Assembly (NCBI RefSeq): GCF_001865245.1
Contig: NZ_MKXB01000202.1
Location: 35,131-99,130 of the forward strand
DNA from: Streptomyces sp. CC53
Lineage (GTDB): Bacteria; Actinomycetota; Actinomycetes; Streptomycetales; Streptomycetaceae
Reading direction: 5' to 3'
Length of the DNA: 64,000 nucleotides
Shown: positions 1 through 8,712 of the stretch, piece by piece
How positions within the stretch are numbered: position 1 is the stretch's first letter
How the letters are laid out: each line of letters starts with the position of its first letter
Notes under the pieces: generated by a model
Databases searched by the model: none
Seen by the model: only the letters and a program-made list of their open reading frames with translations
Told to the model about the DNA's origin: nothing
Made by a program: the position numbers and the translations under genes

Positions 1-55
1 GAGCGGATCAGGACGGGATCTTGCCACCGGTTCGTATCCGGAACACCCGTCCGGT

Positions 56-61
56 TACGCT
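56..61 (+). promoter_or_regulatory. -10 box of leaderless mshC promoter
   Basis: TACGCT lies exactly 6 nt before the ATG of mshC and no Shine-Dalgarno sequence precedes that ATG. This geometry predicts transcription starting at or next to the start codon. The same spacing recurs at several other genes in the window. Confidence 0.55.
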
Positions 62-67
62 CGAAGC

Positions 68-1297
68 ATGCATGCCTGGCCCGCTTCTGAGGTCCCCGCC
101 CTGCCCGGCACGGGCCGCGACCTCCGGATCCACGACACCGCGACCGGTGGACGAGTGACCCTCGACCCCGGTCCCGTCGCCCGCATATACGTCTGCGGCA
201 TCACGCCGTACGACGCGACCCACATGGGTCACGCGGCGACCTACAACGCGTTCGACCTCGTGCAGCGCGTGTGGCTCGACACCAAGCGGCAGGTCCACTA
301 CGTGCAGAACGTCACCGACATCGACGATCCGCTGCTGGAGCGGGCCGTGCGGGACGACATCGACTGGACGGCGCTCGCCCAGCGCGAAACCACCCTGTTC
401 CGCGAGGACATGACGGCCCTGCGGATGCTTCCCCCGCAGCACTACATCGGCGCCGTGGAGGCCATCCCCGGCATCGTCCCCGTCGTCGAGCGGCTGCGCG
501 ACATGGGCGCCGCCTACGAACTCGACGGCGACGTCTACTTCTCCGTCGAGGCCGACCGGCACTTCGGTGAGGTGTCCCACTACGACGCGGCCCTCATGCG
601 GCGGCTGTCCGCCGAGCGGGGCGGCGACCCGGACCGGCCCGGCAAGAAGAACCCCCTGGACCCGGTCCTGTGGCTGGCGGCCCGCGACGGGGAACCCAGC
701 TGGGACGGAGGCTCCCTCGGGCCCGGCCGGCCCGGCTGGCACATCGAGTGCGTCGCGATCGCCCTGGACCACCTCGGCATGGGCTTCGACGTCCAGGGCG
801 GCGGCTCCGACCTGATCTTCCCGCACCACGAGATGGGCGCCTCCCACGCCCACGCGCTCACCGGCGAGCACCCGTTCGCCAAGGCGTACGTCCACGCCGG
901 GATGGTCGCCCTGCACGGCGAGAAGATGTCCAAGTCGAAGGGCAACCTCGTCTTCGTGTCGGCGCTGCGCCGCGAGGGCGTCGACCCGGCAGCCGTCCGG
1001 CTCGCCCTGCTGGCCCACCACTACCGGGCCGACTGGGAGTGGACGGACGGCGTCCTGCGGGACGCCGTGGACCGGCTCGGCCGCTGGCGCGCTGCCGTGT
1101 CGCGGCCCGACGGCCCGCCCGCCGACGCCCTGCTCGAAGAGGTCCGCGACGCGCTCTCCGACGACCTGGACACCCCCCGCGCGCTGGCCGCCGTGGACCG
1201 CTGGGTGGAGCTCCAGGACGCCGAGGGAGGCACGGACGACAGCGCGCCCGGTCTCGTGTCGCGGACCGTCGACGCGCTGATGGGCGTGGCTCTGTAG
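68..1297 (+). CDS. mshC: L-cysteine:1D-myo-inositol 2-amino-2-deoxy-alpha-D-glucopyranoside ligase (mycothiol ligase MshC)
   Basis: Joins cysteine to GlcN-Ins in ATP-dependent mycothiol synthesis, the third step of the pathway; cytosolic. The 409-residue product is a class I cysteinyl-tRNA-synthetase-like protein without the anticodon domain. The adenylation motif HMGH is at residues 52-55 and KMSKS at 285-289. C43, C227 and the HH pair near 252 fit the zinc/cysteine site. Length is the family norm. The ATG at 68 follows a -10-like TACGCT by 6 nt with no ribosome-binding site, so it is probably leaderless. A strong hairpin follows the stop. The gene converges on the PAC2 gene. MshC is distinguished from CysS by the N-terminal sequence and short C-terminus; identification is firm. 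Confidence 0.96.
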   Translation: MHAWPASEVPALPGTGRDLRIHDTATGGRVTLDPGPVARIYVCGITPYDATHMGHAATYNAFDLVQRVWLDTKRQVHYVQNVTDIDDPLLERAVRDDIDWTALAQRETTLFREDMTALRMLPPQHYIGAVEAIPGIVPVVERLRDMGAAYELDGDVYFSVEADRHFGEVSHYDAALMRRLSAERGGDPDRPGKKNPLDPVLWLAARDGEPSWDGGSLGPGRPGWHIECVAIALDHLGMGFDVQGGGSDLIFPHHEMGASHAHALTGEHPFAKAYVHAGMVALHGEKMSKSKGNLVFVSALRREGVDPAAVRLALLAHHYRADWEWTDGVLRDAVDRLGRWRAAVSRPDGPPADALLEEVRDALSDDLDTPRALAAVDRWVELQDAEGGTDDSAPGLVSRTVDALMGVAL

Positions 1298-1322
1298 CGG
1301 ACGGCGAGTCGCCACCGCAGCG

Positions 1323-1363
1323 GAGCGGCCGCCTCCCGGTACCCGGCCCGGAGGCGGCCGCTC
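1323..1363 (+). terminator. Terminator after mshC
   Basis: Perfect 14-bp inverted repeat (1323-1336 with 1350-1363, arm GAGCGGCCGCCTCC) with a 13-nt loop, about 25 nt past the mshC stop. No U-tract, as is usual in Streptomyces. The rest of the 1298-1664 gap shows no gene or other clear signal. Confidence 0.75.
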
Positions 1364-1664
1364 TGTCGCATCCGCCGACGCCCGCGCCCGCCGACACGGG
1401 CGACCCCGCGGCCCGGCGGGGGAGGGAACGCCCCCGCTGCGGCCGCCGCAGTGCCGTCCTGCGCTCGGCCCGGACCCCGGACGGGGGACGAGTACGGCGA
1501 ACGTCCCCCTGCGGGGATCGCGTCGGCGGGCCCGCGCCCGCGGGGCGCTGTCCCAGCGACCGGGGCGTAACGCACCGCCGGAGCAGGGGGCCCGGCCCGG
1601 AACGCACCCGGGGAGGAGGACCCCGACCGCAACCCTCCCGTGCGCAGCGCGTTCTGGCGGACCG

Positions 1665-2639
1665 TCAGCCGTCCTCGGCGTCCCCGTCTCCGCCGTCGGC
1701 GGGGTCCTCCCGCCGGGGCGGTCGGGGCGGGCGGGTCTGACTCGGGCCGGCGCTCCCCGCGCCTCCCGGGGTGATGCCGGGCGGGCCCGGTGCCGTACCG
1801 CCGTCCCGCCGCCGCAGATAGCGCTCGAACTCCCGGGCGATCGCCTCGCCGGACGCCTCCGGCAACTCGGCGGTGTCCCGCGCCTCCTCCAGCGTCTGGA
1901 CGTACTCGGCGACCTCACTGTCCTCGGAGGCCAGCTGGTCCACGCCCACCTGCCACGCCCGGGCGTCCTCCGCGAGCTCGCCCAGCGGGATGCGCAGGTC
2001 GATCAGGTCCTCCAGGCGGTTCAGCAGCGCCAACGTCGCCTTCGGGTTGGGCGGCTGCGACACGTAGTGCGGGACGGCCGCCCACAGGCTCACCGCCGGG
2101 ACGCCCGCGTGCGTGCACGCCTCCTGGAGGATGCCGACGATGCCCGTCGGGCCCTCGTACCGGGTCTCCTCCAGGTTCATCCGCCGTGCCAGGTCCGGGT
2201 CGGACGTCACCCCGCTCACCGGCACCGGCCGCGTGTGCGGGGTGTCGCCGAGCAGCGCGCCCAGGATGACCACCATCTCCACGCCCAGCTCGTGGGCGAA
2301 GCCCAGCAGCTCGTTGCAGAACGAGCGCCAACGCATGGACGGCTCGATCCCACGGACGAGCACCAGGTCCCGCGGCTTCTCCCCACCCACGCGCACCACG
2401 GAGAGCCGGGTGGTCGGCCAGGTGATCTTCCGTACCCCGCCGTCCAGCCACACCGTGGGCCGGTTGACCTGGAAGTCGTAGTAGTCCTCGGCGTCGAGCG
2501 CCGCGAACACCTCCCCCTTCCACTCCCGCTCCAGGTGCGCGATCGCGGTGGAGGCGGCGTCGCCGGCGTCGTTCCAGCCCTCGAACGCGGCCACCATGAC
2601 CGGGTCGATCAGCTCGGGAACCCCTTCGAGCTCGATCAC
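1665..2639 (-). CDS. PAC2 family protein
   Basis: 324-residue protein of the PAC2 (proteasome assembly chaperone 2-like) family, whose actinobacterial members have no firmly established function. The conserved core starts at once (ELIDPVMVAAFEGWNDAGDAAS, about residues 9-28) and runs to about 250; the last ~50 residues are a Pro/Gly/Asp-rich tail of low complexity. The GTG at 2639 is preceded by AAGGAGG at good spacing. It sits next to mshC in many actinobacteria and, in this genome, lies about 25 kb from the Pup-proteasome genes; no functional link can be claimed from sequence. TAAGGT at 2679-2684 (minus strand) is a possible -10. Confidence 0.85.
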   Translation of the reverse strand: MIELEGVPELIDPVMVAAFEGWNDAGDAASTAIAHLEREWKGEVFAALDAEDYYDFQVNRPTVWLDGGVRKITWPTTRLSVVRVGGEKPRDLVLVRGIEPSMRWRSFCNELLGFAHELGVEMVVILGALLGDTPHTRPVPVSGVTSDPDLARRMNLEETRYEGPTGIVGILQEACTHAGVPAVSLWAAVPHYVSQPPNPKATLALLNRLEDLIDLRIPLGELAEDARAWQVGVDQLASEDSEVAEYVQTLEEARDTAELPEASGEAIAREFERYLRRRDGGTAPGPPGITPGGAGSAGPSQTRPPRPPRREDPADGGDGDAEDG

Positions 2640-3094
2640 CCAGGCCTCCTTCCGAAGTTCCGTGCGTACGAACCAACCTTACGGCGTCACAGGCCCCTGC
2701 CCGCAGTCCCCGTACACGTCCGGGTGCTGTATCGGCCGTCCGCGACTACGTCCCCCGGAACGACGGAACACCCCCGCATACCTCCGATCTCCCTACCGGG
2801 CTCCGCGTGGCTCACCCGGGCGTGCGGGGGAAGTTTGCCACTCTCTCGACGCCATACATCGGATGGCCCTGGAGAGGTCCGATGTCCCGTGGAGACCTCC
2901 GGCGCCGTCCGGCCCCGAACCGGCCCCCCGGGCGCCGCGGTCGCCGGCAGCCGCCCGCGGCCCGTCCCCGGACGCCCCGCGGACCGCCCGGTGCCGCGTC
3001 CGGTGCGGGGCGGCCCCGTGGCCCGGAGCGTCCGCGGAGCCGTACGCGGATCCGCGGACGTCAGCCGTCCGGCAGCCGGCCCCGCGCGGCGGGC
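2640..3094. other. 455-bp gap without a gene but with two operator-like half-palindromes
   Basis: Holds the PAC2 promoter at its left end and no convincing coding sequence. ACATCGGA (2856-2863) and TCCGATGT (2878-2885) form an 8-bp inverted repeat 14 nt apart. Both match the ACATCCGATGT palindrome in front of the adjacent GntR gene. A TTTGCC 17 nt before TACATC resembles a plus-strand promoter, but nothing readable follows it. Confidence 0.4.
2856..2885. promoter_or_regulatory. Candidate FadR/GntR operator pair (orphan)
   Basis: ACATCGGATGG and GGTCCGATGT copies of the same element found as a perfect palindrome at 3790-3800. FCD-type GntR proteins bind short palindromes of this kind; assignment to the neighbouring regulator is inferred from the repeated motif only. 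Confidence 0.4.
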
Positions 3095-3766
3095 TCAGAG
3101 CGCCGACCGCAGCCACTGCTCCACGCTCGCGATGTGCACCGTCGCCCACGACCGCGCGGCCTCGGCGTCGCGGTCCCGCAGCGCCGCGAGGATCGCGCGG
3201 TGCTCGTACAGGGTGCGGTCCACCGCGTCCTCCTGGGTGAGCCCCCGCCACACCCGGGCCCGCGTGGCGGGCCCGGACAGCCCGTCCAGCAGCGAGCACA
3301 GCACCTGGTTGCCGGACGCGGCGCCGATCCGCCGGTGGAAGTCCAGGTCCGCCGCGACCAGTTCCTCCACGGGAGGAGCGTCGCCGAGCGCGTCCAACGA
3401 CGCCTCCAGGGAGTCCAGTTCCGGCTCCGCGATGCGGTGCGCCGCCATCGCCGTCGCGGCCGGCTCCAGGATGCGCCGCACCGCGAGGAACTCCAGGACC
3501 GTGTCGTCCCGGTGGAAGTCGACGACGAAGCTCAGCGCCTCAAGCAGCACCTGCGGGTCGAGGCTGGTGACGTACGTGCCGTCGCCCTGCCGCACGTCCA
3601 GGATGCGGATCAGCGACAACGCGCGGACCGCCTCGCGCAGCGAGTTGCGCGACAACCCCAGCTCCGCGGCCAGTTCGCTCTCCTTCGGGAGGCGGTCGCC
3701 CGGGCGCAGGGCGCCGGAGACGATCATCTCCTTGATGCGGTCGATCGCCTCGTCGGTCACGGCCAT
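3095..3766 (-). CDS. FadR/GntR (FCD) family transcriptional regulator
   Basis: One-component regulator with an N-terminal winged helix (about residues 8-70; SRNSLREAVRAL is the recognition helix) and a C-terminal FCD ligand domain (about 85-215) with the usual metal-binding histidines. The ligand is unknown. I start it at the ATG at 3766 (223 aa), which has a GGGGGA ribosome-binding site 8 nt upstream. The in-frame ATG at 3793 has none and falls inside the palindrome ACATCCGATGT, probably the gene's own operator. It lies just past the glpD terminator, so it is unlikely to be part of the glycerol operon. The position where S. coelicolor carries gylX is occupied by this gene here. Confidence 0.85.
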   Translation of the reverse strand: MAVTDEAIDRIKEMIVSGALRPGDRLPKESELAAELGLSRNSLREAVRALSLIRILDVRQGDGTYVTSLDPQVLLEALSFVVDFHRDDTVLEFLAVRRILEPAATAMAAHRIAEPELDSLEASLDALGDAPPVEELVAADLDFHRRIGAASGNQVLCSLLDGLSGPATRARVWRGLTQEDAVDRTLYEHRAILAALRDRDAEAARSWATVHIASVEQWLRSAL

Positions 3767-3789
3767 CGCGGTCCCCCAGTGCCTCTCAG

Positions 3790-3800
3790 ACATCCGATGT
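3790..3800 (-). promoter_or_regulatory. Autoregulatory operator candidate of the FadR/GntR gene
   Basis: Perfect palindrome ACATC-C-GATGT, 24 nt upstream of the chosen start. Two further copies lie at 2856-2885. Confidence 0.5.
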
Positions 3801-3812
3801 GTGAGCGTACAA

Positions 3813-3841
3813 GAGGGCGGCCCCGGTGTGGGGCCGCCCTC
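3813..3841 (-). terminator. Terminator of the glpFKD operon
   Basis: Perfect 12-bp stem GAGGGCGGCCCC / GGGGCCGCCCTC with a 5-nt loop, about 60 nt beyond the glpD stop on the minus strand. Confidence 0.8.
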
Positions 3842-3903
3842 CCTTCCCGCGCCCTGGGCGCGCGTCCTCCCTGCTCAGGAACCCGTCCGGGGCGCGGGGA
3901 GGC

Positions 3904-5517
3904 TCAGGACTCCCGGTCGGCGAGCACGGCCTCGACCTTCGCGCGGATCTCGTCCGTGGCCAGACCGCGGATCGTCAGGGTCGTACGGCGCCGCAGCACG
4001 TCGTCCGCGGTCTCGGCCCACTCCAGGTCCCGGGCGTAGGCGACCTGCGCCCAGATCTCCGGCGCGTCGGGGTGGATGCGCTCGGCCAGCTCCGGACGCT
4101 CGTACGCCATGCGCGCGATGTCGAACGAGAGGGAGCCGTAGTGGGTGGCCAGGTGACGGGCGGTGTCGGCGGCCATGCGCGGCCCCGGCGTGCCCCCGTC
4201 GACGAGCAGCCGGTGGGCGACCGCGTCCGGGTTCGCTATGCCCGGCAGCGGCATCTTCTTCGGCAGGCTGGCGATCGGAGTCATGTCCTCAGCCAGCGGA
4301 CGCCCGGGCAGTGCCGCCAGCTTGTTCATGATGGTGCGGCCGATGTGGCGGAAGGTGGTCCACTTCCCGCCGGCGATCGACAGCATGCCGCCGCGGCCCT
4401 CGGTGACGACCGTCTCGCGCTTGGCCTTGGCGGTGTCGCCGGGCCCGCCGGGCAGCACCCGCAGGCCGGCGAAAGCGTACGTGATGAGCTCGCGCCTGAG
4501 CTGCTGGTCGCGGATGGAGAAGGCGGCCTCGTCCAGGATCTGGGCGATGTCCTTCTCGTTGACCGCGACGTCGGCCGGGTCGCCCTCGTACTCCTCGTCG
4601 GTGGTGCCGAGGAGCAGCATGTCCTCCCAGGGGAGGGCGAAGGTGATGCGGTACTTGTCGATCGGGGTGGCCAGCGCGGCCTTCCACGGGGAGGTCCGCT
4701 TGAGCACCAGGTGGGCGCCCTTGGAGAGGCGGATGGACGGGGCCGCGTTCGGGTCCTCCATGCGGCGCAGGTGGTCCACCCACGGGCCGGTGGCGTTGAG
4801 GACCAGCCGGGCGTCGACACCGAACTCGGTGCCGTCGGTGGTGTCCTTCAGCTCCGCGCCGGTCACCCGGCCGCCGGTGAACCGCAGGCCGGTGACGGCC
4901 GCGTGGTTGAGGACCGTCGCGCCCGCGTCGACGGCCGCGCGGACCGTCATCAGCGCCATCCGCGCGTCGTTCATCTGGTCGTCGCCGTAGACGGCCACGG
5001 CCTTCAGGTTGTCGGTGCGCAGCTCCGGCACGTCCTGCGCGGCCCGGGAGGGGCCGAGCAGGTGGCCGACGCCGTCACCGAAGGCGGAGAGCGCCGAGTA
5101 CGCGAAGACGCCCGCGCCAAGCTTCGCGGCGCCGTGCGGTCCGCCCTTGTACACCGGCAGGTAGAAGGTGAGCGGGTTCGACAGGTGCGGGGCGACCTGG
5201 CGGGAGACCGCACGGCGCTCGAAGTGGTTCTCCGCGACCAGCTTCACCGCGCCGGTCTGCAGGTACCGCAGACCTCCGTGGAGCAGCTTGGAGGAGGCGG
5301 AGGAGGTGGCGCCGGCGAAGTCGCCGGCGTCCACCAGGGCCACCCGCAGCCCGGACTGGGCGGCGTGCCAGGCGGTGGAGATACCGAGGATGCCGCCGCC
5401 GATGACCAGCAGGTCGTAGGTCGCCTTGGACAGCTGCTCCCGGGTCTCGGCGCGGCTCGGCAGGGAACCGGCAGCCGGGTGCGTCCCGAGGGCGGGGACG
5501 CTCTGCAGGGTGGTCAT
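3904..5517 (-). CDS. glpD: Glycerol-3-phosphate dehydrogenase (FAD, aerobic)
   Basis: Membrane-associated flavoenzyme that oxidises sn-glycerol 3-phosphate to dihydroxyacetone phosphate and passes electrons to quinone. The product is 537 aa, of normal length. The FAD dinucleotide-binding fold is near residues 34-60 (VIGGGILG), followed by the TSSASSKLLHGGLRYL signature; the C-terminal DAO domain is complete. Third gene of the glpF-glpK-glpD operon (gylCAB in S. coelicolor). Its start is 6 nt past the glpK stop, and the GAGGAG ribosome-binding site overlaps the glpK stop codon, so translation is probably coupled. Glycerol induction through GylR is expected. Confidence 0.95.
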   Translation of the reverse strand: MTTLQSVPALGTHPAAGSLPSRAETREQLSKATYDLLVIGGGILGISTAWHAAQSGLRVALVDAGDFAGATSSASSKLLHGGLRYLQTGAVKLVAENHFERRAVSRQVAPHLSNPLTFYLPVYKGGPHGAAKLGAGVFAYSALSAFGDGVGHLLGPSRAAQDVPELRTDNLKAVAVYGDDQMNDARMALMTVRAAVDAGATVLNHAAVTGLRFTGGRVTGAELKDTTDGTEFGVDARLVLNATGPWVDHLRRMEDPNAAPSIRLSKGAHLVLKRTSPWKAALATPIDKYRITFALPWEDMLLLGTTDEEYEGDPADVAVNEKDIAQILDEAAFSIRDQQLRRELITYAFAGLRVLPGGPGDTAKAKRETVVTEGRGGMLSIAGGKWTTFRHIGRTIMNKLAALPGRPLAEDMTPIASLPKKMPLPGIANPDAVAHRLLVDGGTPGPRMAADTARHLATHYGSLSFDIARMAYERPELAERIHPDAPEIWAQVAYARDLEWAETADDVLRRRTTLTIRGLATDEIRAKVEAVLADRES

Positions 5518-5523
5518 GTCGAA

Positions 5524-7056
5524 TTACTCCTCGTCCTCGATCCAGCCCATGGTCCGCTCGACGGCCTTGAGCCAGTTCTTGTACTCGCGTTCGCGGGTCT
5601 CCGCGTCCATGCGCGGGGTCCACTCGGCGGCGCGGCGCCAGTTGGCGCGCAGCGCGTCGGTGTCGGGCCAGAAGCCGACGGCCAGGCCGGCGGCGTAGGC
5701 CGCGCCGAGGCAGGTGGTCTCGGCGACCATCGGGCGCACCACGGGTGCGTCCAGGAAGTCGGCGAGGGTCTGCATCAGCAGGTTGTTGGAGGTCATGCCG
5801 CCGTCGACCTTCAGTGCGGACAGCTCGACGCCGGAGTCCTTCGTCATGGCGTCGGTGATCTCGCGGGTCTGCCAGGCGGTGGCCTCGAGGACGGCGCGGG
5901 CGATGTGCGCCTTGGTCACGTAGCGGGTGAGGCCGGCGATCACCCCGCGGGCGTCGGAGCGCCAGTACGGGGCGAAGAGGCCGGAGAAGGCCGGCACGAA
6001 GTACGTGCCGCCGTTGTCCTCCACCGACAGCGCCAGCGTCTCGATCTCGGCCGCGGTGCTGATGAGGCCCATCTGGTCGCGCATCCACTGGACGAGCGAG
6101 CCGGTGACGGCGATGGAGCCCTCCAGGGCGTAGACCGGCTTGGCGTCGCCGATCTGGTAGCCGACCGTGGTGAGCAGCCCGCTGTACGAGTTGATGATCT
6201 TGTCGCCGGTGTTCATCAGCATGAACGTTCCGGTGCCGTACGTGGACTTCGCCTCGCCCTCCGCGAAGCAGGTCTGGCCGAACAGCGCCGCCTGCTGGTC
6301 GCCGAGCGCGGAGGCCACCGGCACACCGTCCAGGACGCCGCCCTTGACCGTGCCGTACACCTCGGCGGAGGAGCGGATCTCGGGCAGGATCTCCGCCGGC
6401 ACCTCCATGGACTGGAGGATCTTGTCGTCCCACTCCAGGGTGTGGAGGTTCATCAGCATGGTGCGGGAGGCGTTGGTCACGTCCGTGACGTGCCGGCCGC
6501 CGTCGACGCCGCCGGTCAGGTTCCAGATGACCCAGGAGTCCATGGTGCCGAAGAGGATCTCGCCGCGCTCGGCGCGCTCACGCAGGCCCTCGATGTTGTC
6601 GAGCAGCCAGCGGGCCTTCGGGCCGGCGAAGTAGGACGCCAGCGGCAGGCCCGTCTCGCGGCGGAACCGGTCCTGGCCGACGTTGCGGCCGAGTTCCCTG
6701 CACAGGGCGTCGGTGCGGGTGTCCTGCCAGACGATCGCGTGGTGGACCGGCTCACCGGTGTTCTTGTCCCAGAGCAGCGTGGTCTCGCGCTGGTTGGTGA
6801 TGCCGATCGCCTTCACGTCGGCAGCGGTGATGCCGGCCTTCTCGATGGCCCCGGCGACGACCTCCTGGACGTTCGTCCAGATCTCCTTGGCGTCGTGCTC
6901 GACCCAGCCCGGCTTCGGGAAGATCTGCTCGTGCTCCTTCTGGTCGACGGAGACGATGCGCCCGTCGCGGTCGAAGACGATGCAGCGGCTGGAGGTGGTG
7001 CCCTGGTCGATGGCCGCGATGAACGGACCGGAACCGTGCGAGGTGGTGGCGGTCAT
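5524..7056 (-). CDS. glpK: Glycerol kinase
   Basis: Phosphorylates glycerol to sn-glycerol 3-phosphate, trapping what GlpF admits. The 510-residue FGGY-family protein has the N-terminal phosphate-binding segment AIDQGTTSSRCIVFD (about residues 15-29) and the C-terminal FGGY signature region (GLTRYVTKAHIARAVLEAT and following). The ATG at 7056 has GAGGAG about 9 nt upstream. Second gene of the operon, 52 nt after glpF. Corresponds to gylA. Confidence 0.96.
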   Translation of the reverse strand: MTATTSHGSGPFIAAIDQGTTSSRCIVFDRDGRIVSVDQKEHEQIFPKPGWVEHDAKEIWTNVQEVVAGAIEKAGITAADVKAIGITNQRETTLLWDKNTGEPVHHAIVWQDTRTDALCRELGRNVGQDRFRRETGLPLASYFAGPKARWLLDNIEGLRERAERGEILFGTMDSWVIWNLTGGVDGGRHVTDVTNASRTMLMNLHTLEWDDKILQSMEVPAEILPEIRSSAEVYGTVKGGVLDGVPVASALGDQQAALFGQTCFAEGEAKSTYGTGTFMLMNTGDKIINSYSGLLTTVGYQIGDAKPVYALEGSIAVTGSLVQWMRDQMGLISTAAEIETLALSVEDNGGTYFVPAFSGLFAPYWRSDARGVIAGLTRYVTKAHIARAVLEATAWQTREITDAMTKDSGVELSALKVDGGMTSNNLLMQTLADFLDAPVVRPMVAETTCLGAAYAAGLAVGFWPDTDALRANWRRAAEWTPRMDAETREREYKNWLKAVERTMGWIEDEE

Positions 7057-7108
7057 AGGGGTGTGCTCCTCAAGGTCGGTGAAGGGTCGGGTGGGGTACC
7101 GGCTGGGT

Positions 7109-7876
7109 TCAGGCGAACGCGAGGTTGTAGATACCCCCGGCGACGGCCGCGCCGATCAGCGGGCCGGCGACGGGGATCCACGAGTAGCCCCAGTCGGAGC
7201 CGCCCTTGTTGGGCAGGGGGAGCAGTGCGTGGACGATGCGGGGACCGAGGTCGCGCGCGGGGTTGATGGCGTATCCGGTCGGGCCGCCGAGCGAGAGGCC
7301 GATGGAGACGACCACGAACGCCACGATCAGGCCGCCCAGGGGGCCGAGGCCGTCGCCGTTCTCGTTGAGGCCCTGGGTGAGCACGGCCAGGACGAGCACG
7401 GTGGTGCCGATGATCTCCGTGGCGAGGTTCTGCCAGGTGTTGCGGATCTCCGGGCCGGTGGAGAAGATGCCGAGGACCGGGCCGGGGCCCTCGATGGCGT
7501 CGGCGACGGGCTTGGAGATGATCTCCGGGTCCCGCAGGTGCGACTGGAAGTGCCCGTAGTACGCGACGACCATGAGCACGGCGCCGATCATCGCGCCGAG
7601 GAGCTGGCCGGCGACGTAGACCGGGACGTCGTTCCACTCGCCTGTCTTGATGGCGATGCCCAGCGTGACCGCCGGGTTCAGGTGCGCACCGGAGAGGGAA
7701 CCGGTGGTGTAGACGGCGGTCATGACCGCGAAGCCCCACCCGAGGGTGATGGCGACCCAGCCGGCGCCGTGCGCCTTGGAGCGCTTCAGCACGACGGCGG
7801 CGACGACGCCTCCGCCGAGGAGGATGAGCAGGGCGGTACCGATGATCTCGCCCAAGAAGATGTCGGAGCTGGACAC
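7109..7876 (-). CDS. glpF: Glycerol uptake facilitator (aquaglyceroporin)
   Basis: Six-helix MIP-family channel for glycerol. NPA boxes are at residues 67-69 and 205-207; the second is followed by R-D, as in glycerol-permeable members rather than water-only aquaporins. The GTG at 7876 is chosen because AAAGGAG lies 6 nt before it; the longer reading frame from 7981 starts inside the promoter. Length is 255 aa. First gene of the operon (gylC in S. coelicolor), and its leader of about 100 nt begins beyond the candidate GylR operator at 8007-8023. Confidence 0.95.
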   Translation of the reverse strand: MSSSDIFLGEIIGTALLILLGGGVVAAVVLKRSKAHGAGWVAITLGWGFAVMTAVYTTGSLSGAHLNPAVTLGIAIKTGEWNDVPVYVAGQLLGAMIGAVLMVVAYYGHFQSHLRDPEIISKPVADAIEGPGPVLGIFSTGPEIRNTWQNLATEIIGTTVLVLAVLTQGLNENGDGLGPLGGLIVAFVVVSIGLSLGGPTGYAINPARDLGPRIVHALLPLPNKGGSDWGYSWIPVAGPLIGAAVAGGIYNLAFA

Positions 7877-7981
7877 CCGCGACTCCTTTGTCCTTCGTCC
7901 AGGGAAAGGCGAACCCCGGGTCCCTCCGGTGGTTCGTCGCCCTCGGGGTGAGGGCAGTAACCGGCCTCCTGGCGCTGTCAC

Positions 7982-8023
7982 ACTCTAGCGTGTAATCCCG
8001 GTAGGTGTTCGACAATGCCGACC
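7982..8023 (-). promoter_or_regulatory. glpF promoter with candidate GylR operator
   Basis: Minus strand: -10 TAGAGT (7982-7987). The operator candidate GTCGGCATTGTCGAAC (8007-8022) overlaps the -35 region. The core GCATTGTCGAAC is identical to that in front of gylR (9838-9849). The arms form an imperfect dyad (6 of 8 pairs). Confidence 0.55.
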
Positions 8024-8428
8024 GATGGACGGCAGTTTTGCTCCGGGGTGAATTCTGCGTCAAGAGTTCGAGAGCCGTAGACCCGATCGTTACCGTCGCC
8101 CTCCGTGTGCAGTGGTCGCCACCTGCGCCTTCGCGCCCTGGCCACGCTCCCCGTGCGCCTGGAGAACCGGGCGGGCGGCTGCCTCCCGCTCGTGCCCGCC
8201 GTGGCGAGGGCGGGCGTCGGCCGGGCCGAGGCCGGCCCCCGTCGCTGCGGGCGGTGGCCGCTGCGGCCGTCGCGCCCCTTGGCCGCCTCGGCGGCGGTCG
8301 GGGGTGGCTGCCCGTGCGGGGGCCGGGCGCGGCTGCGGGGGCGGCGGTGCAGGGCGGCGGAGATGCGGGGACACAGGGTGCGGGGCCTTTGGGCGGCCCG
8401 GCCGCCTCTGCGGTCGGCCTGGGGCCGG

Positions 8429-8712
8429 GCGTGCGTGCCGGAGGGGCCGGAGAGTGCCTGGGTGTCCCCTGGGGGCGGCTGCGCCAGGCGTGCGGGCCGG
8501 AGGGTGGCCGGGCGTCCCGTGGGGGTGGCTGGGGTCAGGGGTGTGGGGCCGCGGGCGGCCTGGCCGCCTCGGCGGTCGGCTGCGGTCAGGGTGCGGGCCG
8601 GAGGGTGCCTGGGTGCCCTGGGATTGGCTGAGGCCAGGGGTGCGGGTCGGAGGAGCCCGAGGGTGGCTGGGCGTCCCGTAGGAGTGGCTGCCGTCAGGGG
8701 TGTGGGCCGCCG
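8429..8712. repeat. Degenerate ~50-bp tandem repeat, about 5 copies
   Basis: Successive units begin near 8429, 8488, 8539, 8589, 8637 and 8698. They share the frame GTGCGGGCCGGAGGGTG, then CCTGGGYGYCC, a GGGGTGGCTG-like block and a closing GTCAGG. A GGCCGCCTCGGCGGTCGG block recurs at about 8280, 8400 and 8562. Non-coding; strongly G-rich on the plus strand. Confidence 0.6.

Noticed and set aside
3793..3793. ATG at 3793 as start of the FadR/GntR gene
   Set aside because: Lies inside the ACATCCGATGT palindrome and lacks a ribosome-binding site; the ATG at 3766 has one.
2807..4039. Plus-strand frame starting near the orphan operator
   Set aside because: Runs antisense through the FadR/GntR gene and has Arg/Pro-rich low complexity.
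3826..7266. 1146-codon plus-strand frame across glpD and glpK
   Set aside because: Antisense shadow of two well-identified genes.
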